DNA from: Thalassospira lucentensis
GTDB taxonomy: Bacteria > Pseudomonadota > Alphaproteobacteria > Rhodospirillales > Thalassospiraceae
NCBI RefSeq assembly: GCF_001613805.1
Contig: NZ_LPVY01000005.1
Coordinates: 372,001-436,000, forward strand
Direction of reading: 5' to 3'
DNA: 64,000 bases
How positions within the stretch are numbered: the stretch's first letter is position 1; each line of letters starts with the position of its first letter. Below, piece after piece: positions 52,082 to 60,188 of this stretch. The notes beneath the pieces were generated by a model, which was not told the DNA's origin, searched no databases, and was given only the letters and a program-made list of their open reading frames with translations. The position numbers were made by a program, and so were the translations under genes.

Positions 52082-53588
52082 ACATTTTCTGTCAAAAATT
52101 TCGAGTGGGGTCATTTTCTCGATACTGGTCCTGTTCATTATCCTTTACGGCGTCTTTTCGACTGCGATTGTGCGGCAGCTCGACGACGAAAAATTTGCGT
52201 ATCGTGAAAATTTTGCATGGGCGGTTTTTCAGATTCAGCGCCAGTTTCTGGAAATCGAGCGATATATCGAATACGCCCGGGTACAGAATGAAATCGCCAA
52301 AGAGGATTTCGAACAGGTTCTTCTGGAATATGAAATCCTTGTAAGCCGCACTTTGCTTGTCAAACAGGGTGAGGGTTTTCAGGTTCTCCTACAAATTCCT
52401 GAAGTGACAAGTTTGCTGGCGATACTTGATGAAAAGATCGCCCGCATTGATGCGATGATCGCAAAGACATCGAACCCATCTGTTGTATTGAATTTCATTC
52501 ACGACGAACTTGAAACTATCGACGATCCTTTACAGCAGGCAGTGGTTCGCACGACCAACTTTGTGTCAGTCTATAATGCCAGCAACATTGCCAGCGTGAA
52601 GACAGACATACAAATCCTGTCCTATCTGTTCTTTTCCGGCATGATCGTGATGATTGGTCTTGCGGTCTTTGTCATTCGTCACCGTCAGCGTGCCTTTGCC
52701 GCAGATGTCGATGCGCGACGTGCCCGGCAGGAACAGGAAGTCATCGAAGAAGCGGCAGATTACGCAAAAATGCATGCTTTGGGGACTTTGGCGGGCGGGG
52801 TTGCGCATGAAATCAATACGCCGGCTCAATACATTCAGAACAATCTTGAATTCCTTTCTGACAGCTTTGACGAGGTGGTTAAGGCAATCCGGACCGTTGA
52901 TGCAGATGGAACCGCCCGTCTTGAACTTGATCGGAACCGCATCGACTTCATGATTGAAGAAATCCCGCTGGCAATCAGGGAAAGTATTCAGGGCCTTGAC
53001 CGGATTGCGGAGATTGTTCGGGGTATACGGAAGTTTGCCCATCCGACGACGGATTCTGTCGAACGGATTTCCATTGCCGAGGAAATCGAAACGGCGATAA
53101 CCCTGACGCGCAACCAGGTCAAACACGTCGCTGAACTTGAACAAAGTTATGTGACAGATGTCAGGGAAGTCGAAGGTCGGCGGAACCATCTGTCGCAGGC
53201 GTTGATCAACCTGATCGTCAATGCGTCGCAGGCAATCCGGGAATCAGGAAAACGGCCCGGCAAAATCTGGCTGGATGTTACCTCGGATACCACGGATGTC
53301 TTGATTCGTTTACGTGACAATGGCGGTGGTGTGCCCGAAGAACTGCGTGACCGTATTTTCGATTATTTCTTTACCACCAAGGAACGCGGGGTTGGCACGG
53401 GTCAAGGCCTGCCGATTTGTCGCAAGCTGATCCAAGATGATTTCAATGGCGATCTGACCCTGTCCGAAGCAAGTGGCGAAGGGGCCGAGTTTATTATCCG
53501 TATTCCGAAACCGGGCAACCGGCAGGCGGACGATGATCAACGTCGGGATCGTAGCACAATCGATGAAATCTATGACATTCGATCCTGA
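52068..53588 (+). CDS. Sensor histidine kinase of the signalling hub
   Basis: A 506-residue membrane kinase. TM1 at about 12-32 (SGVIFSILVLFIILYGVFST), a predicted helical periplasmic domain, TM2 at 184-204 (LSYLFFSGMIVMIGLAVFVI), then a coiled-coil and HisKA-like box with His247 in GTLAGGVAHEINTPAQYIQ, N-box LINLIVNASQAIRESG, G1 RDNGGGVPEELRDRIFDYF and G2 GVGTGQGLPICRKL. This HAxEINTP type is NtrB/hybrid-like. ATG 52068 overlaps the upstream gene; the track of overlap suggests the periplasmic protein is its sensory partner. No receiver is fused, so phosphate would go to the REC-LuxR, REC-EAL and REC-HDOD proteins nearby. Confidence 0.92.
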   Translation: MGKTRHFLSKISSGVIFSILVLFIILYGVFSTAIVRQLDDEKFAYRENFAWAVFQIQRQFLEIERYIEYARVQNEIAKEDFEQVLLEYEILVSRTLLVKQGEGFQVLLQIPEVTSLLAILDEKIARIDAMIAKTSNPSVVLNFIHDELETIDDPLQQAVVRTTNFVSVYNASNIASVKTDIQILSYLFFSGMIVMIGLAVFVIRHRQRAFAADVDARRARQEQEVIEEAADYAKMHALGTLAGGVAHEINTPAQYIQNNLEFLSDSFDEVVKAIRTVDADGTARLELDRNRIDFMIEEIPLAIRESIQGLDRIAEIVRGIRKFAHPTTDSVERISIAEEIETAITLTRNQVKHVAELEQSYVTDVREVEGRRNHLSQALINLIVNASQAIRESGKRPGKIWLDVTSDTTDVLIRLRDNGGGVPEELRDRIFDYFFTTKERGVGTGQGLPICRKLIQDDFNGDLTLSEASGEGAEFIIRIPKPGNRQADDDQRRDRSTIDEIYDIRS

Positions 53589-53665
53589 TGGGATATTGCG
53601 ACGCCGAGCCCTATGGAAATCATCTCCTGTTCCTGCCGGATCGCTGTCGCACGGCGATATGAGGA

Positions 53666-54889
53666 TCATATTGCCAGGGGAAGGCTGTCGCGAAGTGACG
53701 CACAATGTTGTTCCCACGAGGCCCATTTCTGTTGGGCATTGCAACGGGCAATGAAACTCGCTGCGCGGTCATATTTGGATGTGCGATCATCGCTGTCCCG
53801 ACCAAACTTTCGGGCAAAATGCTGTGCGGCATAGACAATCAGCAAAGATCTGGAATTCTGCGTTGGTGCAGCTTCCGGGCGATGATGAAAAGCAATGTCT
53901 TCGATAACCTCGTGCTTGAAGCCCCAAAGGGCTGCGAGGCAGGCCGAAACACCGGGATGAGAAACACCGATTGAACCGACTTCTGCTGAGATGATGTCGC
54001 AGTGATCCCGATCTGCATGATCACGACTTGCCGCAACCTTTTCCGGAATCACCTGTTCCATGATGTTTAGTCCGACATGGCAAAGGATTGCCGCGGCGCG
54101 GACAATATCGATAGTCTCGTGAGACAGGCCGTCGAGACGGGCGATCTCGGCAGACATCTGGCCAAGAACGAGGCTGCGATGAATGGCCTGTTCTATATTG
54201 TCCAAGGTGAATCCGGTCTGCTGGCCATGTACGGCCCATATGACACATAATGCCTTGATGCTTTCCGGTCCGAACAGGTCGATCAGGGCAACCATATCGG
54301 GCGTATCCGTTGGCAGGATAAGTTTTTCACGGCGTGCAAGTTCATGGGCAAGGTCGATAAAACCGGGTTTGTCGCGGCTGAATTCCAGCAACTCTTTCTC
54401 GCTGCTTTGTCCCTTGTGTTGCAGGATCGTATGCAGCCTTTGAAAAACCGGTGGCCAGAGAAGTGTGGCCGACATGCGATACAGGATATCGATCAGCAGA
54501 GGATCACGCAGATAGTTGCGCAGGATCAGACCGCGTTCAATGGCGTGGATGACATCCTGATCGCTGCACGGTTTCATCAGAAAATGATGGGTTGCCGCAC
54601 TGCCGGACTGGATGGCCTTTTCATCGGAATAACCCGAAAGCAGGATGCGGGCCGTATCAGGATATTTTCGTGCTACGGTGCGCAGCAATTCAGCCCCGTC
54701 CATTTCGGGCATCCGCATGTCCGAAACAATGACATCAGCCCCTTGCAGATCAAGATTCTTGAGGGCTTCGGCGCCACTGGTGCAAAAACGCAGTTTCCAA
54801 TCGGGCCGTTTTGACATGATGCGGCGACGCAATCCGCTAAGCACATTGGGATCGTCATCAACGAAGAGGACTGAAACGTTTTCTGGCAT
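53666..54889 (-). CDS. Response regulator with HDOD domain
   Basis: A 407-residue protein: receiver with VLFVDDDPNVLSGLRRRIMS, acceptor Asp57 in VIVSDMRMPEMDGAELL and Lys in FLMKPCSDQDV, then an HDOD-like domain from about 130: LIDILYRMSATLLWPPVFQRL, ETIDIVRAAAILCHVGLNIME, GVSACLAALWGFKHEVIEDIAFHHRPE. HDOD domains are HD-like but lack phosphohydrolase residues and act as signalling scaffolds; here the HxHD metal-ligand set is not complete. It converges on the kinase gene (77-base gap). ATG 54889 has AAGG 8 bases upstream. A probable third output of the hub. Confidence 0.88.
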   Translation of the reverse strand: MPENVSVLFVDDDPNVLSGLRRRIMSKRPDWKLRFCTSGAEALKNLDLQGADVIVSDMRMPEMDGAELLRTVARKYPDTARILLSGYSDEKAIQSGSAATHHFLMKPCSDQDVIHAIERGLILRNYLRDPLLIDILYRMSATLLWPPVFQRLHTILQHKGQSSEKELLEFSRDKPGFIDLAHELARREKLILPTDTPDMVALIDLFGPESIKALCVIWAVHGQQTGFTLDNIEQAIHRSLVLGQMSAEIARLDGLSHETIDIVRAAAILCHVGLNIMEQVIPEKVAASRDHADRDHCDIISAEVGSIGVSHPGVSACLAALWGFKHEVIEDIAFHHRPEAAPTQNSRSLLIVYAAQHFARKFGRDSDDRTSKYDRAASFIARCNAQQKWASWEQHCASLRDSLPLAI

Positions 54890-55061
54890 CCCGGCATCCT
54901 TTTCGGGAAAGGTCGGCTGATGGCTGCCTTCAGGCTGACAGCGTTGCAGGATTTTGACAATACAAATGCCTTACCCGCGGAGACGGATTCTGGATCACAA
55001 AGCAGGTCAATATGATCATGCGGGTGTAGGGTGCCAGAGATTCATCCGCGGGGAGGTAAAC

Positions 55062-55089
55062 AAAAAAGGGCTGCTGATGAAGGCAGCCC
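55062..55089 (-). terminator. Intrinsic terminator after doxX-like gene
   Basis: Minus-strand reading gives GGGCTGC (55089-55083), loop CTTCATCA, GCAGCCC (55074-55068) and then six T residues. Perfect 7-bp GC-rich stem with a T-run, immediately after the DoxX stop at 55141. Very likely ends the pirin-doxX transcript. Confidence 0.9.
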
Positions 55090-55140
55090 AAAGTTGTTGA
55101 GAGCGAAGAGGGGAAGATCATTGCGTTGGGGTGAGCACGA

Positions 55141-55617
55141 TCAGAATTCGACACCGATCTTGCGATCTACCGAGTATTTGCCACCGCCACGGATCAGGAT
55201 CGAAAGCGCCATCAGGCCCCAGAAGACCGGCATTTCAAACCCGGCATTGTTCCATGCATACCCGTTGGGCAGATGAATGGTGACCGCAACAGCCATAAAG
55301 GCAATCACAGCGGCGGCTACCGGCCGGGTCAGAAGACCCACAGTCAGCATCAGGCCGCCCACGAATTCCAGAAGCCCGATCAGAAGGGCAAACAGGAAGC
55401 CCGGGGCAAAGCCGATGCTTTCAAGCCAGCCAGCCGTACCTTCAAGGCCATAGCCACCAAAGGCACCAAACAGTTTCTGTGCACCATGCGGGACCAGAAG
55501 AAGGCCCGTGGTGACGCGAACGATCACGGGTGACAGGGGTTCAAGTGCCGCCCAAAGATTGCCAAGGGCCGGGATGACCGTACGCGGTTTGGTATTTGCA
55601 AGAGATGACATATTCAT
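55141..55617 (-). CDS. DoxX-family membrane protein
   Basis: A 158-residue four-helix membrane protein: VIVRVTTGLLLVPHGAQKLFGAF, LFALLIGLLEFVGGLMLTVGLL, RPVAAAVIAFMAVAVTIHLPNG and an end segment VFWGLMALSILIRG. The PHGAQKLFG and FVGGLMLTVGLLTRP motifs are typical of DoxX/YphA-type proteins, which accompany redox and thiol-related enzymes. Follows the pirin gene by 32 bases and precedes a strong terminator, so it forms a two-gene operon with it. Function of this subfamily is not established. Confidence 0.9.
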   Translation of the reverse strand: MNMSSLANTKPRTVIPALGNLWAALEPLSPVIVRVTTGLLLVPHGAQKLFGAFGGYGLEGTAGWLESIGFAPGFLFALLIGLLEFVGGLMLTVGLLTRPVAAAVIAFMAVAVTIHLPNGYAWNNAGFEMPVFWGLMALSILIRGGGKYSVDRKIGVEF

Positions 55618-55649
55618 TCTCCATCGAAAAGTCGGACCGGAAGACCGGT

Positions 55650-56351
55650 TCAGGCGACCATGTCAAAAACAAGGGCTTCAGCTTCGGTTGCGTCGCTGAA
55701 AATCAGTTCGTCTTCGTCCCGGATGGCGGCACCATCGCCGGCCTTCAGGGTTTCTCCATTCACGCTCAGCATGCCGCGCGCTACCTGAACCCAGGCAATC
55801 CGACCCGGTTCGATTTTATGGGATGCTGTTTCACCTTCACCCAGATGGGCAACGTAAAGGTCAACATCCTGATGAATGGTGATCGATCCATCCCGGCCGG
55901 TGCGGCTGCCGATCAGTGACAGGCCCGAACCCGTATCGGAACGTGCGATTTCCTTTTCCTCGTAACCCGGTTCCAGATTTGCGGCTTCGGGTATGACCCA
56001 GATTTGCAGGAAGTGTACCGGCTTCTCCTTGGAATGGTTGTATTCCGAATGACGGATACCCGTTCCGGCCGTCATGCGCTGCAGGCGGCCCGGGCGGATA
56101 ACGGAACCGGTGCCAAGGCTGTCTTTGTGTTCAAGCGCGCCATCAAGCACATAGGAAATGATTTCCATATCCTTGTGGCCATGAGTGTCAAAACCTGCAC
56201 CGGGGATAACCCGGTCTTCGTTAATCACGCGCAGCGGGCCCCAACCCATCCGTTTCGGATCGTAATAGTGACCGAAGGAAAAAGTGTGATGGGAGTCAAG
56301 CCAGCCAAACTGGGCGCGGCCACGGTCTGCGGATTTGATCTTGGTAATCAT
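55650..56351 (-). CDS. Pirin-family protein (bicupin)
   Basis: A 233-residue bicupin: ITKIKSADRGRAQFGWLDSHHTF, PLRVINEDRVIPGAGFDTHGHKDMEIISYVLDG with the metal-binding histidines and glutamate, LGTGSVIRPGRLQRMTAGTGIRHSEYN, and HFLQIWVIPEAANLEPGYE. Pirins act as iron/metal-dependent quercetinases or redox sensors. ATG 56351 has GGAG 6 bases upstream and matches the usual N-terminus (length about 230-240); ATG 56435 and 56363 are rejected. It is divergent from a LysR gene and shares an operator candidate with it. Confidence 0.93.
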   Translation of the reverse strand: MITKIKSADRGRAQFGWLDSHHTFSFGHYYDPKRMGWGPLRVINEDRVIPGAGFDTHGHKDMEIISYVLDGALEHKDSLGTGSVIRPGRLQRMTAGTGIRHSEYNHSKEKPVHFLQIWVIPEAANLEPGYEEKEIARSDTGSGLSLIGSRTGRDGSITIHQDVDLYVAHLGEGETASHKIEPGRIAWVQVARGMLSVNGETLKAGDGAAIRDEDELIFSDATEAEALVFDMVA

Positions 56352-56437
56352 GTTGGTCTCCATCGCTGGGGTGTCGTTTGTTGGAGCCAGAATACGCTTT
56401 TCGCAAAAAGTGACAATTATCGTAATAATGTGCATAC

Positions 56438-56456
56438 TGTCGCGTAATTAGCGACA
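56438..56456. promoter_or_regulatory. LysR-type operator candidate between pirin and lysR
   Basis: Perfect 6-bp inverted repeat TGTCGC-GTAATTA-GCGACA, with 7 bases between the arms, 33 bases upstream of the LysR start. It fits the TN11A shape of LysR binding sites (T...A at spacing near 11). Expected to mediate autoregulation and control of pirin-doxX. Confidence 0.6.
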
Positions 56457-56489
56457 ATAAAACAGATATAGGCATGGCGGAGGCCTTGG

Positions 56490-57401
56490 ATGGACAAGCT
56501 TGGAAGCTTGCAAACCTTTGTAAAAGTTGTCGATGAAGGCAGTTTTGCTGCGGCGGCACGTGCGATTGGTCAATCACGGTCCCAGGTTAATCGGGCGGTC
56601 ATTGCGCTTGAGGAAGATTTGGGGGTGCAGCTTTTGAACCGCACGACGCGTCAGGTTGCCGTCACGCCAAGCGGCCGGGCTTTTTATGACCGGGCCAAAG
56701 CCGTGCTTGCCGATTTGCATGAAGCAGAAGAAGCCATTCGCGAAAACCGCGAAACGCCATCGGGTGATATGCGCATCAATGCGCCGATGTCATTTGGCAC
56801 GCTGCATCTGGGGCCTGCACTGGTTGACTTTGCCCGGCAATATCCTGACATCCGGGTCGAACTTGCCCTATCGGACCGCTTTATCGACCCGGTCGCGGAC
56901 GGGTATGACATGACAGTGCGGATCAGCCAGCCCAGTGAAACACTCGCACTGATTGATCATGAAATCATTCCGATGAACCGGGTTTTGTGTGCCTCGCCGG
57001 ACTTCATCCGAAAGCACGGCGAACCGGAATCTCCGCGTGATCTTGCGACTTTGCCATGTTTGCACTATGGCAGCCTGCCAGCCGGTTCGAGCTGGAAGAT
57101 GAATGGTCCGGACGGTCCGGTTTCGGTGCAGGTGAATGGCGTTTTCTGCTGCAACAATGCCGAAGTTCTGCGCGATGCAGCACTTGCTGACCTTGGCCTG
57201 GCATTATTGCCAACCTTCATTGCCGGGCCGGATTTGCAAAGTGGTAATCTGGTTAGTGTTTTGTGTGATTACAGCCCGCCGGAACTGTTTCTGTATCTGC
57301 TTTATCCGCCGAGCCGACAATTATCGGCACGTATCCGGCTTTTGGTCGATTTTATTTATGACCGTTTTGGCGGTCAGCCCCACTGGGATCTGGTGCAATA
57401 A
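56490..57401 (+). CDS. LysR-family transcriptional regulator
   Basis: A 303-residue LysR regulator. N-terminal winged helix: LGSLQTFVKVVDEGSFAAAARAIGQSRSQVNRAVIALEEDL, then LLNRTTRQVAVTPSGRAFYDRA. C-terminal inducer domain: GDMRINAPMSFGTLHLGPAL, IRVELALSDRFIDPVADGYDMTVRI, and CASPDFIRKHGEPESPRDL. The dimer-domain hydrophobic pattern fits the AaeR/DsdC-like subset of LTTRs that use a single inducer. GGAGG precedes the ATG by 6 bases. Divergent from pirin; probably controls it. Confidence 0.93.
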   Translation: MDKLGSLQTFVKVVDEGSFAAAARAIGQSRSQVNRAVIALEEDLGVQLLNRTTRQVAVTPSGRAFYDRAKAVLADLHEAEEAIRENRETPSGDMRINAPMSFGTLHLGPALVDFARQYPDIRVELALSDRFIDPVADGYDMTVRISQPSETLALIDHEIIPMNRVLCASPDFIRKHGEPESPRDLATLPCLHYGSLPAGSSWKMNGPDGPVSVQVNGVFCCNNAEVLRDAALADLGLALLPTFIAGPDLQSGNLVSVLCDYSPPELFLYLLYPPSRQLSARIRLLVDFIYDRFGGQPHWDLVQ

Positions 57402-57474
57402 AGAAGGGGTGGGAAATCCGAACCCTTGCAGTCCACGTACCAGTTATTAGGTTTTGATCAGGCCCTGGTGGTAC

Positions 57475-58281
57475 ATGGATATGACGAGTTTTGGCATGCC
57501 GACCCTGATGATGGTGTCACATGGTAACAGCGGCAATGGCGGCGATCCTGCGGCGGCGCTGGCGGCTGCCGTGCGCGATCTTTGGGCCGGGCCGGTACGC
57601 CATGGCTATATGCGCAGCACACCGTCGGTTCCCGATCAACTGGCAAAGCTGAAGCGCGATCACGAAGCAGACGAGCTGATCGTCTTTCCGTTGTTTTTCA
57701 GCGAAGGATATCTGGTTTTTAAGGAACTGCCGCGCAATTTGCGCGATGCAGGACTTGATCGTGCGGTTATCCTGCCGCCTGCAATCAACCTGCCGGGTTT
57801 TACGGCCATGGTTGCCCGCCATGTTCAGGCCGCCCTGTCGCGGCGTGGCTGGGATGGATCGGAAACATCGGTATTTCTGGTGCCGCATGGTCTGAAAACC
57901 CTGACCGAGCCACTGCCGGAAACCGTCAGATTTGCCAAAGAACTTGGCAGCGCCTGTGCCGAAAGCGAGATTTGCATTGGCAATATCGAAGGCGATCCGT
58001 CACTGCGGGACTGGCGAACAGTCGGGTCACGCAAGCATGCGCTGATTGTGCCGATGCTCGCAGGCGGTGGCATGCATGCCTGCACGGATTTACCGGAAAT
58101 GATTGCGGCACAACCGGGCGAGACGATTGAAATACTCGACCCGATTGGCGAATGGGCGGAATTGCCTGATCTGATCCTGGCAGAGGCAGCAAGGTTTGTG
58201 CGCCATAGGCCTGATCGGTCAAAGGGGCTGCATCGCCCGATTGCCAAGAGCCGGATCGAGAACGGTGCTGGTCTGATTTAA
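57475..58281 (+). CDS. CbiX/sirohydrochlorin chelatase-like protein, two tandem domains
   Basis: A roughly 268-residue protein of the CbiX fold (cobalt/iron chelatases of sirohydrochlorin). Domain 1: TLMMVSHGNSGNGGDPAAAL (His), ELIVFPLFFSEGYLVFKELP. Domain 2: TSVFLVPHGLKT and LIVPMLAGGGMHACTDLPEMI, where His in GMHACTDLP is the expected metal-binding histidine; the matching site in domain 1 carries Tyr (EGYLVFKELP). So one catalytic site looks complete and the other may be degenerate. No siroheme or cobalamin gene lies in the window. ATG 57475 is a provisional start; ATG 57481 and TTG 57454 are alternatives. Confidence 0.8.
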   Translation: MDMTSFGMPTLMMVSHGNSGNGGDPAAALAAAVRDLWAGPVRHGYMRSTPSVPDQLAKLKRDHEADELIVFPLFFSEGYLVFKELPRNLRDAGLDRAVILPPAINLPGFTAMVARHVQAALSRRGWDGSETSVFLVPHGLKTLTEPLPETVRFAKELGSACAESEICIGNIEGDPSLRDWRTVGSRKHALIVPMLAGGGMHACTDLPEMIAAQPGETIEILDPIGEWAELPDLILAEAARFVRHRPDRSKGLHRPIAKSRIENGAGLI

Positions 58282-58296
58282 GGTCACGCGACCCGT

Positions 58297-59229
58297 TCAG
58301 CCAAGGCCCGGTTTGACCTTGGTTTCGGATGCCTTTTTAAGCAGATAATCGCGGAAGATTTTGGCGGAACTGGTGAGGGTATCCTCACCGTCATGCACGA
58401 TCAGCAACTGGCGTTTGGCCCAGCTATCGGCAATCGGTGCGCCGGAAATATTCATGTGATCAATGTAACCTGCGACCGAACTTTGCCGCAGAAATCCGAT
58501 GCCAAGTCCGGCTGCGATCATCTGGCGCAAGGATCCGAAACGCATGACCTTGATATGCGGGTGCATGTCGTGATGCAGCTTGCCCGCCGCCTCGCTGATC
58601 AGGTCATCAATAACGCCGCCTTCATGCAGGGAAATGATGTCGTATTTTGCGGCTTCGGCAAAGGTAACCGGGGCCGGGTTGGATTGATCGGGGATCAGCG
58701 GATGGCCCTTGGGGGTCACGACCCAGATCGGGTCGTCGCAAAAGACGTGGTTCGACAAACCCTGACAGGGGCCGTTATCGGCCATGATCGCCAGATCGGC
58801 ACGACCTTCGCGCACCGCATCAGATGACTCGCGCGATGTCAGTTCACGGACATCGACAGTCACATCGGGGAAATCACGTTGAAAATCGGCCAGAAATGCA
58901 GGCAGTCCGGTGAGAATTGCCGAGGTCACGGCAGCAAGATAAATCTTGCCCTTTTCGCCGCTGTTGAAATCGCGCAGCTCATTTGACAGGTGATTAAGAT
59001 CACCCAGAAGCTTTTCGCCGTAGCGCGCGAAAATCGCACCTTCTTCCGTCGGTTCGACACCGCGGGGCAGACGGCGCAGCAGTTTGACGCCAAGCATGGC
59101 TTCAAGTTCGCCGATGCGGCGACTTACAGCCGATGTCGCGATATGTTCGCGCCGGGCGGCTTCATTGATGCTTCCGGCGCGCACAATGGCGACAAACAAC
59201 CGGATCGTGACGATATCAAACTTTTGCAT
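58297..59229 (-). CDS. LysR-family transcriptional regulator
   Basis: A 310-residue LysR protein: IVTIRLFVAIVRAGSINEAARR and IATSAVSRRIGELEAMLGVKLLRRLPRGVEPTEEGAIFARYGEKLL in the winged helix; the C-terminal inducer domain has TSAILTGLPAFLADFQRDFPDVTVDVRELTSRESSDAV, VTPKGHPLIPDQ and ISLHEGGVIDDLISEAAGKL. It converges on the CbiX-like gene with a 15-base gap and has no divergent partner; a 58-residue gene lies 100 bases upstream in the same direction. Palindromic sequence right at its start suggests autoregulation. No target is visible. Confidence 0.92.
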   Translation of the reverse strand: MQKFDIVTIRLFVAIVRAGSINEAARREHIATSAVSRRIGELEAMLGVKLLRRLPRGVEPTEEGAIFARYGEKLLGDLNHLSNELRDFNSGEKGKIYLAAVTSAILTGLPAFLADFQRDFPDVTVDVRELTSRESSDAVREGRADLAIMADNGPCQGLSNHVFCDDPIWVVTPKGHPLIPDQSNPAPVTFAEAAKYDIISLHEGGVIDDLISEAAGKLHHDMHPHIKVMRFGSLRQMIAAGLGIGFLRQSSVAGYIDHMNISGAPIADSWAKRQLLIVHDGEDTLTSSAKIFRDYLLKKASETKVKPGLG

Positions 59230-59256
59230 TCAACCGTTTTCGGTTGTTTGGTTGAA
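59229..59256. promoter_or_regulatory. Palindromic operator candidate at the lysR start
   Basis: The 28-base region includes CAACCG-TTTT-CGGTTG (59231-59246) and an outer pair TTCAACC (59229-59235) / GGTTGAA (59250-59256). It covers the translation start and Shine-Dalgarno area of the LysR gene at 59229, so binding would block both transcription and translation initiation. The role is inferred from symmetry and place. Confidence 0.5.
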
Positions 59257-59329
59257 ACCGTCAAGGGCGATGAATTGTCAGCATCTTTTGGATGCCAATC
59301 CTCAAACCCGCAGGGTCAGAGAGGGTGAA

Positions 59330-59506
59330 TTAGCCCTCGACCTGACGCCATGCATTGTTCCACTCGGTCATCAGTTCATCATGGGTGCGTGCTTTCGACG
59401 CTTTCATGATCACGGCGACCTGAAGCGCATGAACAAGGTTGGTGAACCAGTTGACGCGAACTTCGCGTTCGATGGTGGTGGTGTCTTTAAGTGCAAGCGT
59501 TGCCAT
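59330..59506 (-). CDS. Unrecognised 58-residue protein
   Basis: An ATG at 59506 with AAGGA 8 bases upstream opens a frame ending at TAA 59330. The product of 58 residues begins MATLALKDTTTIEREVRVNW, then has a hydrophobic/helical middle NLVHALQVAVIMKASKAR and an end TEWNNAWRQVEG. A good ribosome-binding site and protein-like residue composition argue that it is real. I do not recognise its family; it has no membrane helix long enough for insertion. An AT-rich region just upstream (59520-59640) could carry its promoter. It precedes the LysR gene in the same direction, 100 bases away. Confidence 0.7.
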   Translation of the reverse strand: MATLALKDTTTIEREVRVNWFTNLVHALQVAVIMKASKARTHDELMTEWNNAWRQVEG

Positions 59507-59738
59507 GGTTAGGTTCCTTTGCGTCTGGGGTGATTTCAGATGTACCAGAAGCCGTTTGAACCCACTATTCTCGTTTCACCGCTATCCCGTTCTTGTTTGG
59601 AGAACGATAGATATAAGTAATTGATATTGATTGATAAATTTATATCGCAATGCACAATACATTGCCAAACGCGCATGGTCCAAAATGTTGGATTTATCTG
59701 CTATAGCTTGGCAAACAGGATTTACCAGAGGTCGTGCT

Positions 59739-60188
59739 ATGAGTGATGTGAATGACAATCTTGCCTGGGAACAGGCGCATGGTAGCGGGCTTCAGGCTTA
59801 TCTGGGCTATCAGGTTGTTGAATGGGAAGAAGACCGTGCGGTGGTCGAGCTTGAAATCAGGGATCATCACCGCAATCGGGCAGGCATCCTGCATGGGGGC
59901 GTGATTGCGACCCTGATGGATACGGCGTCGGGCTGTGCTGTCTGTTACTGCGCCGTTCCGGGGAATGTCCGCAAATCGCTGACCCTGTCGCTGACGACCA
60001 ATTTCATCGGGATGGCAACCGGCGGCACGGTGCGGGTTGAGGGACGCAAACAGGGCGGCGGGCGCAAGATCGTCTTTACCGAAGCCACCGCCTATAACGC
60101 GGCGGGCGAGGTGATCGCGACCGCGACCGGCACCTTCAAATACCATCGCGGTAGCGAGGACCCGAACGGGGTGCCGCGCGACGCATAG
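59739..60188 (+). CDS. PaaI-family hotdog thioesterase
   Basis: A 149-residue hotdog-fold thioesterase. Its characteristic segment is NRAGILHGGVIATLMDTASGCAV with the catalytic-type His-Gly-Gly and Asp-Thr-Ala; also LTLSLTTNFIGMATGGTVRVEGR and the KIVFTEATAYNAAGEVIATATG strand. PaaI-like enzymes hydrolyse (aryl)acyl-CoA esters. ATG 59739 is chosen because GAGG lies 7 bases upstream and the family N-terminus begins here; a frame from 59631 would have 36 unlike residues. The gene stands alone between the small gene's upstream region and a terminator-like structure. Confidence 0.88.
   Translation: MSDVNDNLAWEQAHGSGLQAYLGYQVVEWEEDRAVVELEIRDHHRNRAGILHGGVIATLMDTASGCAVCYCAVPGNVRKSLTLSLTTNFIGMATGGTVRVEGRKQGGGRKIVFTEATAYNAAGEVIATATGTFKYHRGSEDPNGVPRDA

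Noticed and set aside
58303..58324. CCAAGG/CCTTGG repeat as terminator of the CbiX-like gene
   Set aside because: It lies inside the LysR coding end and is followed by only three T residues.
59600..59640. FNR-like box in the AT-rich TTGATATTGATTGAT repeat
   Set aside because: The second half is ATTGA, not ATCAA, so the FNR consensus is not met.
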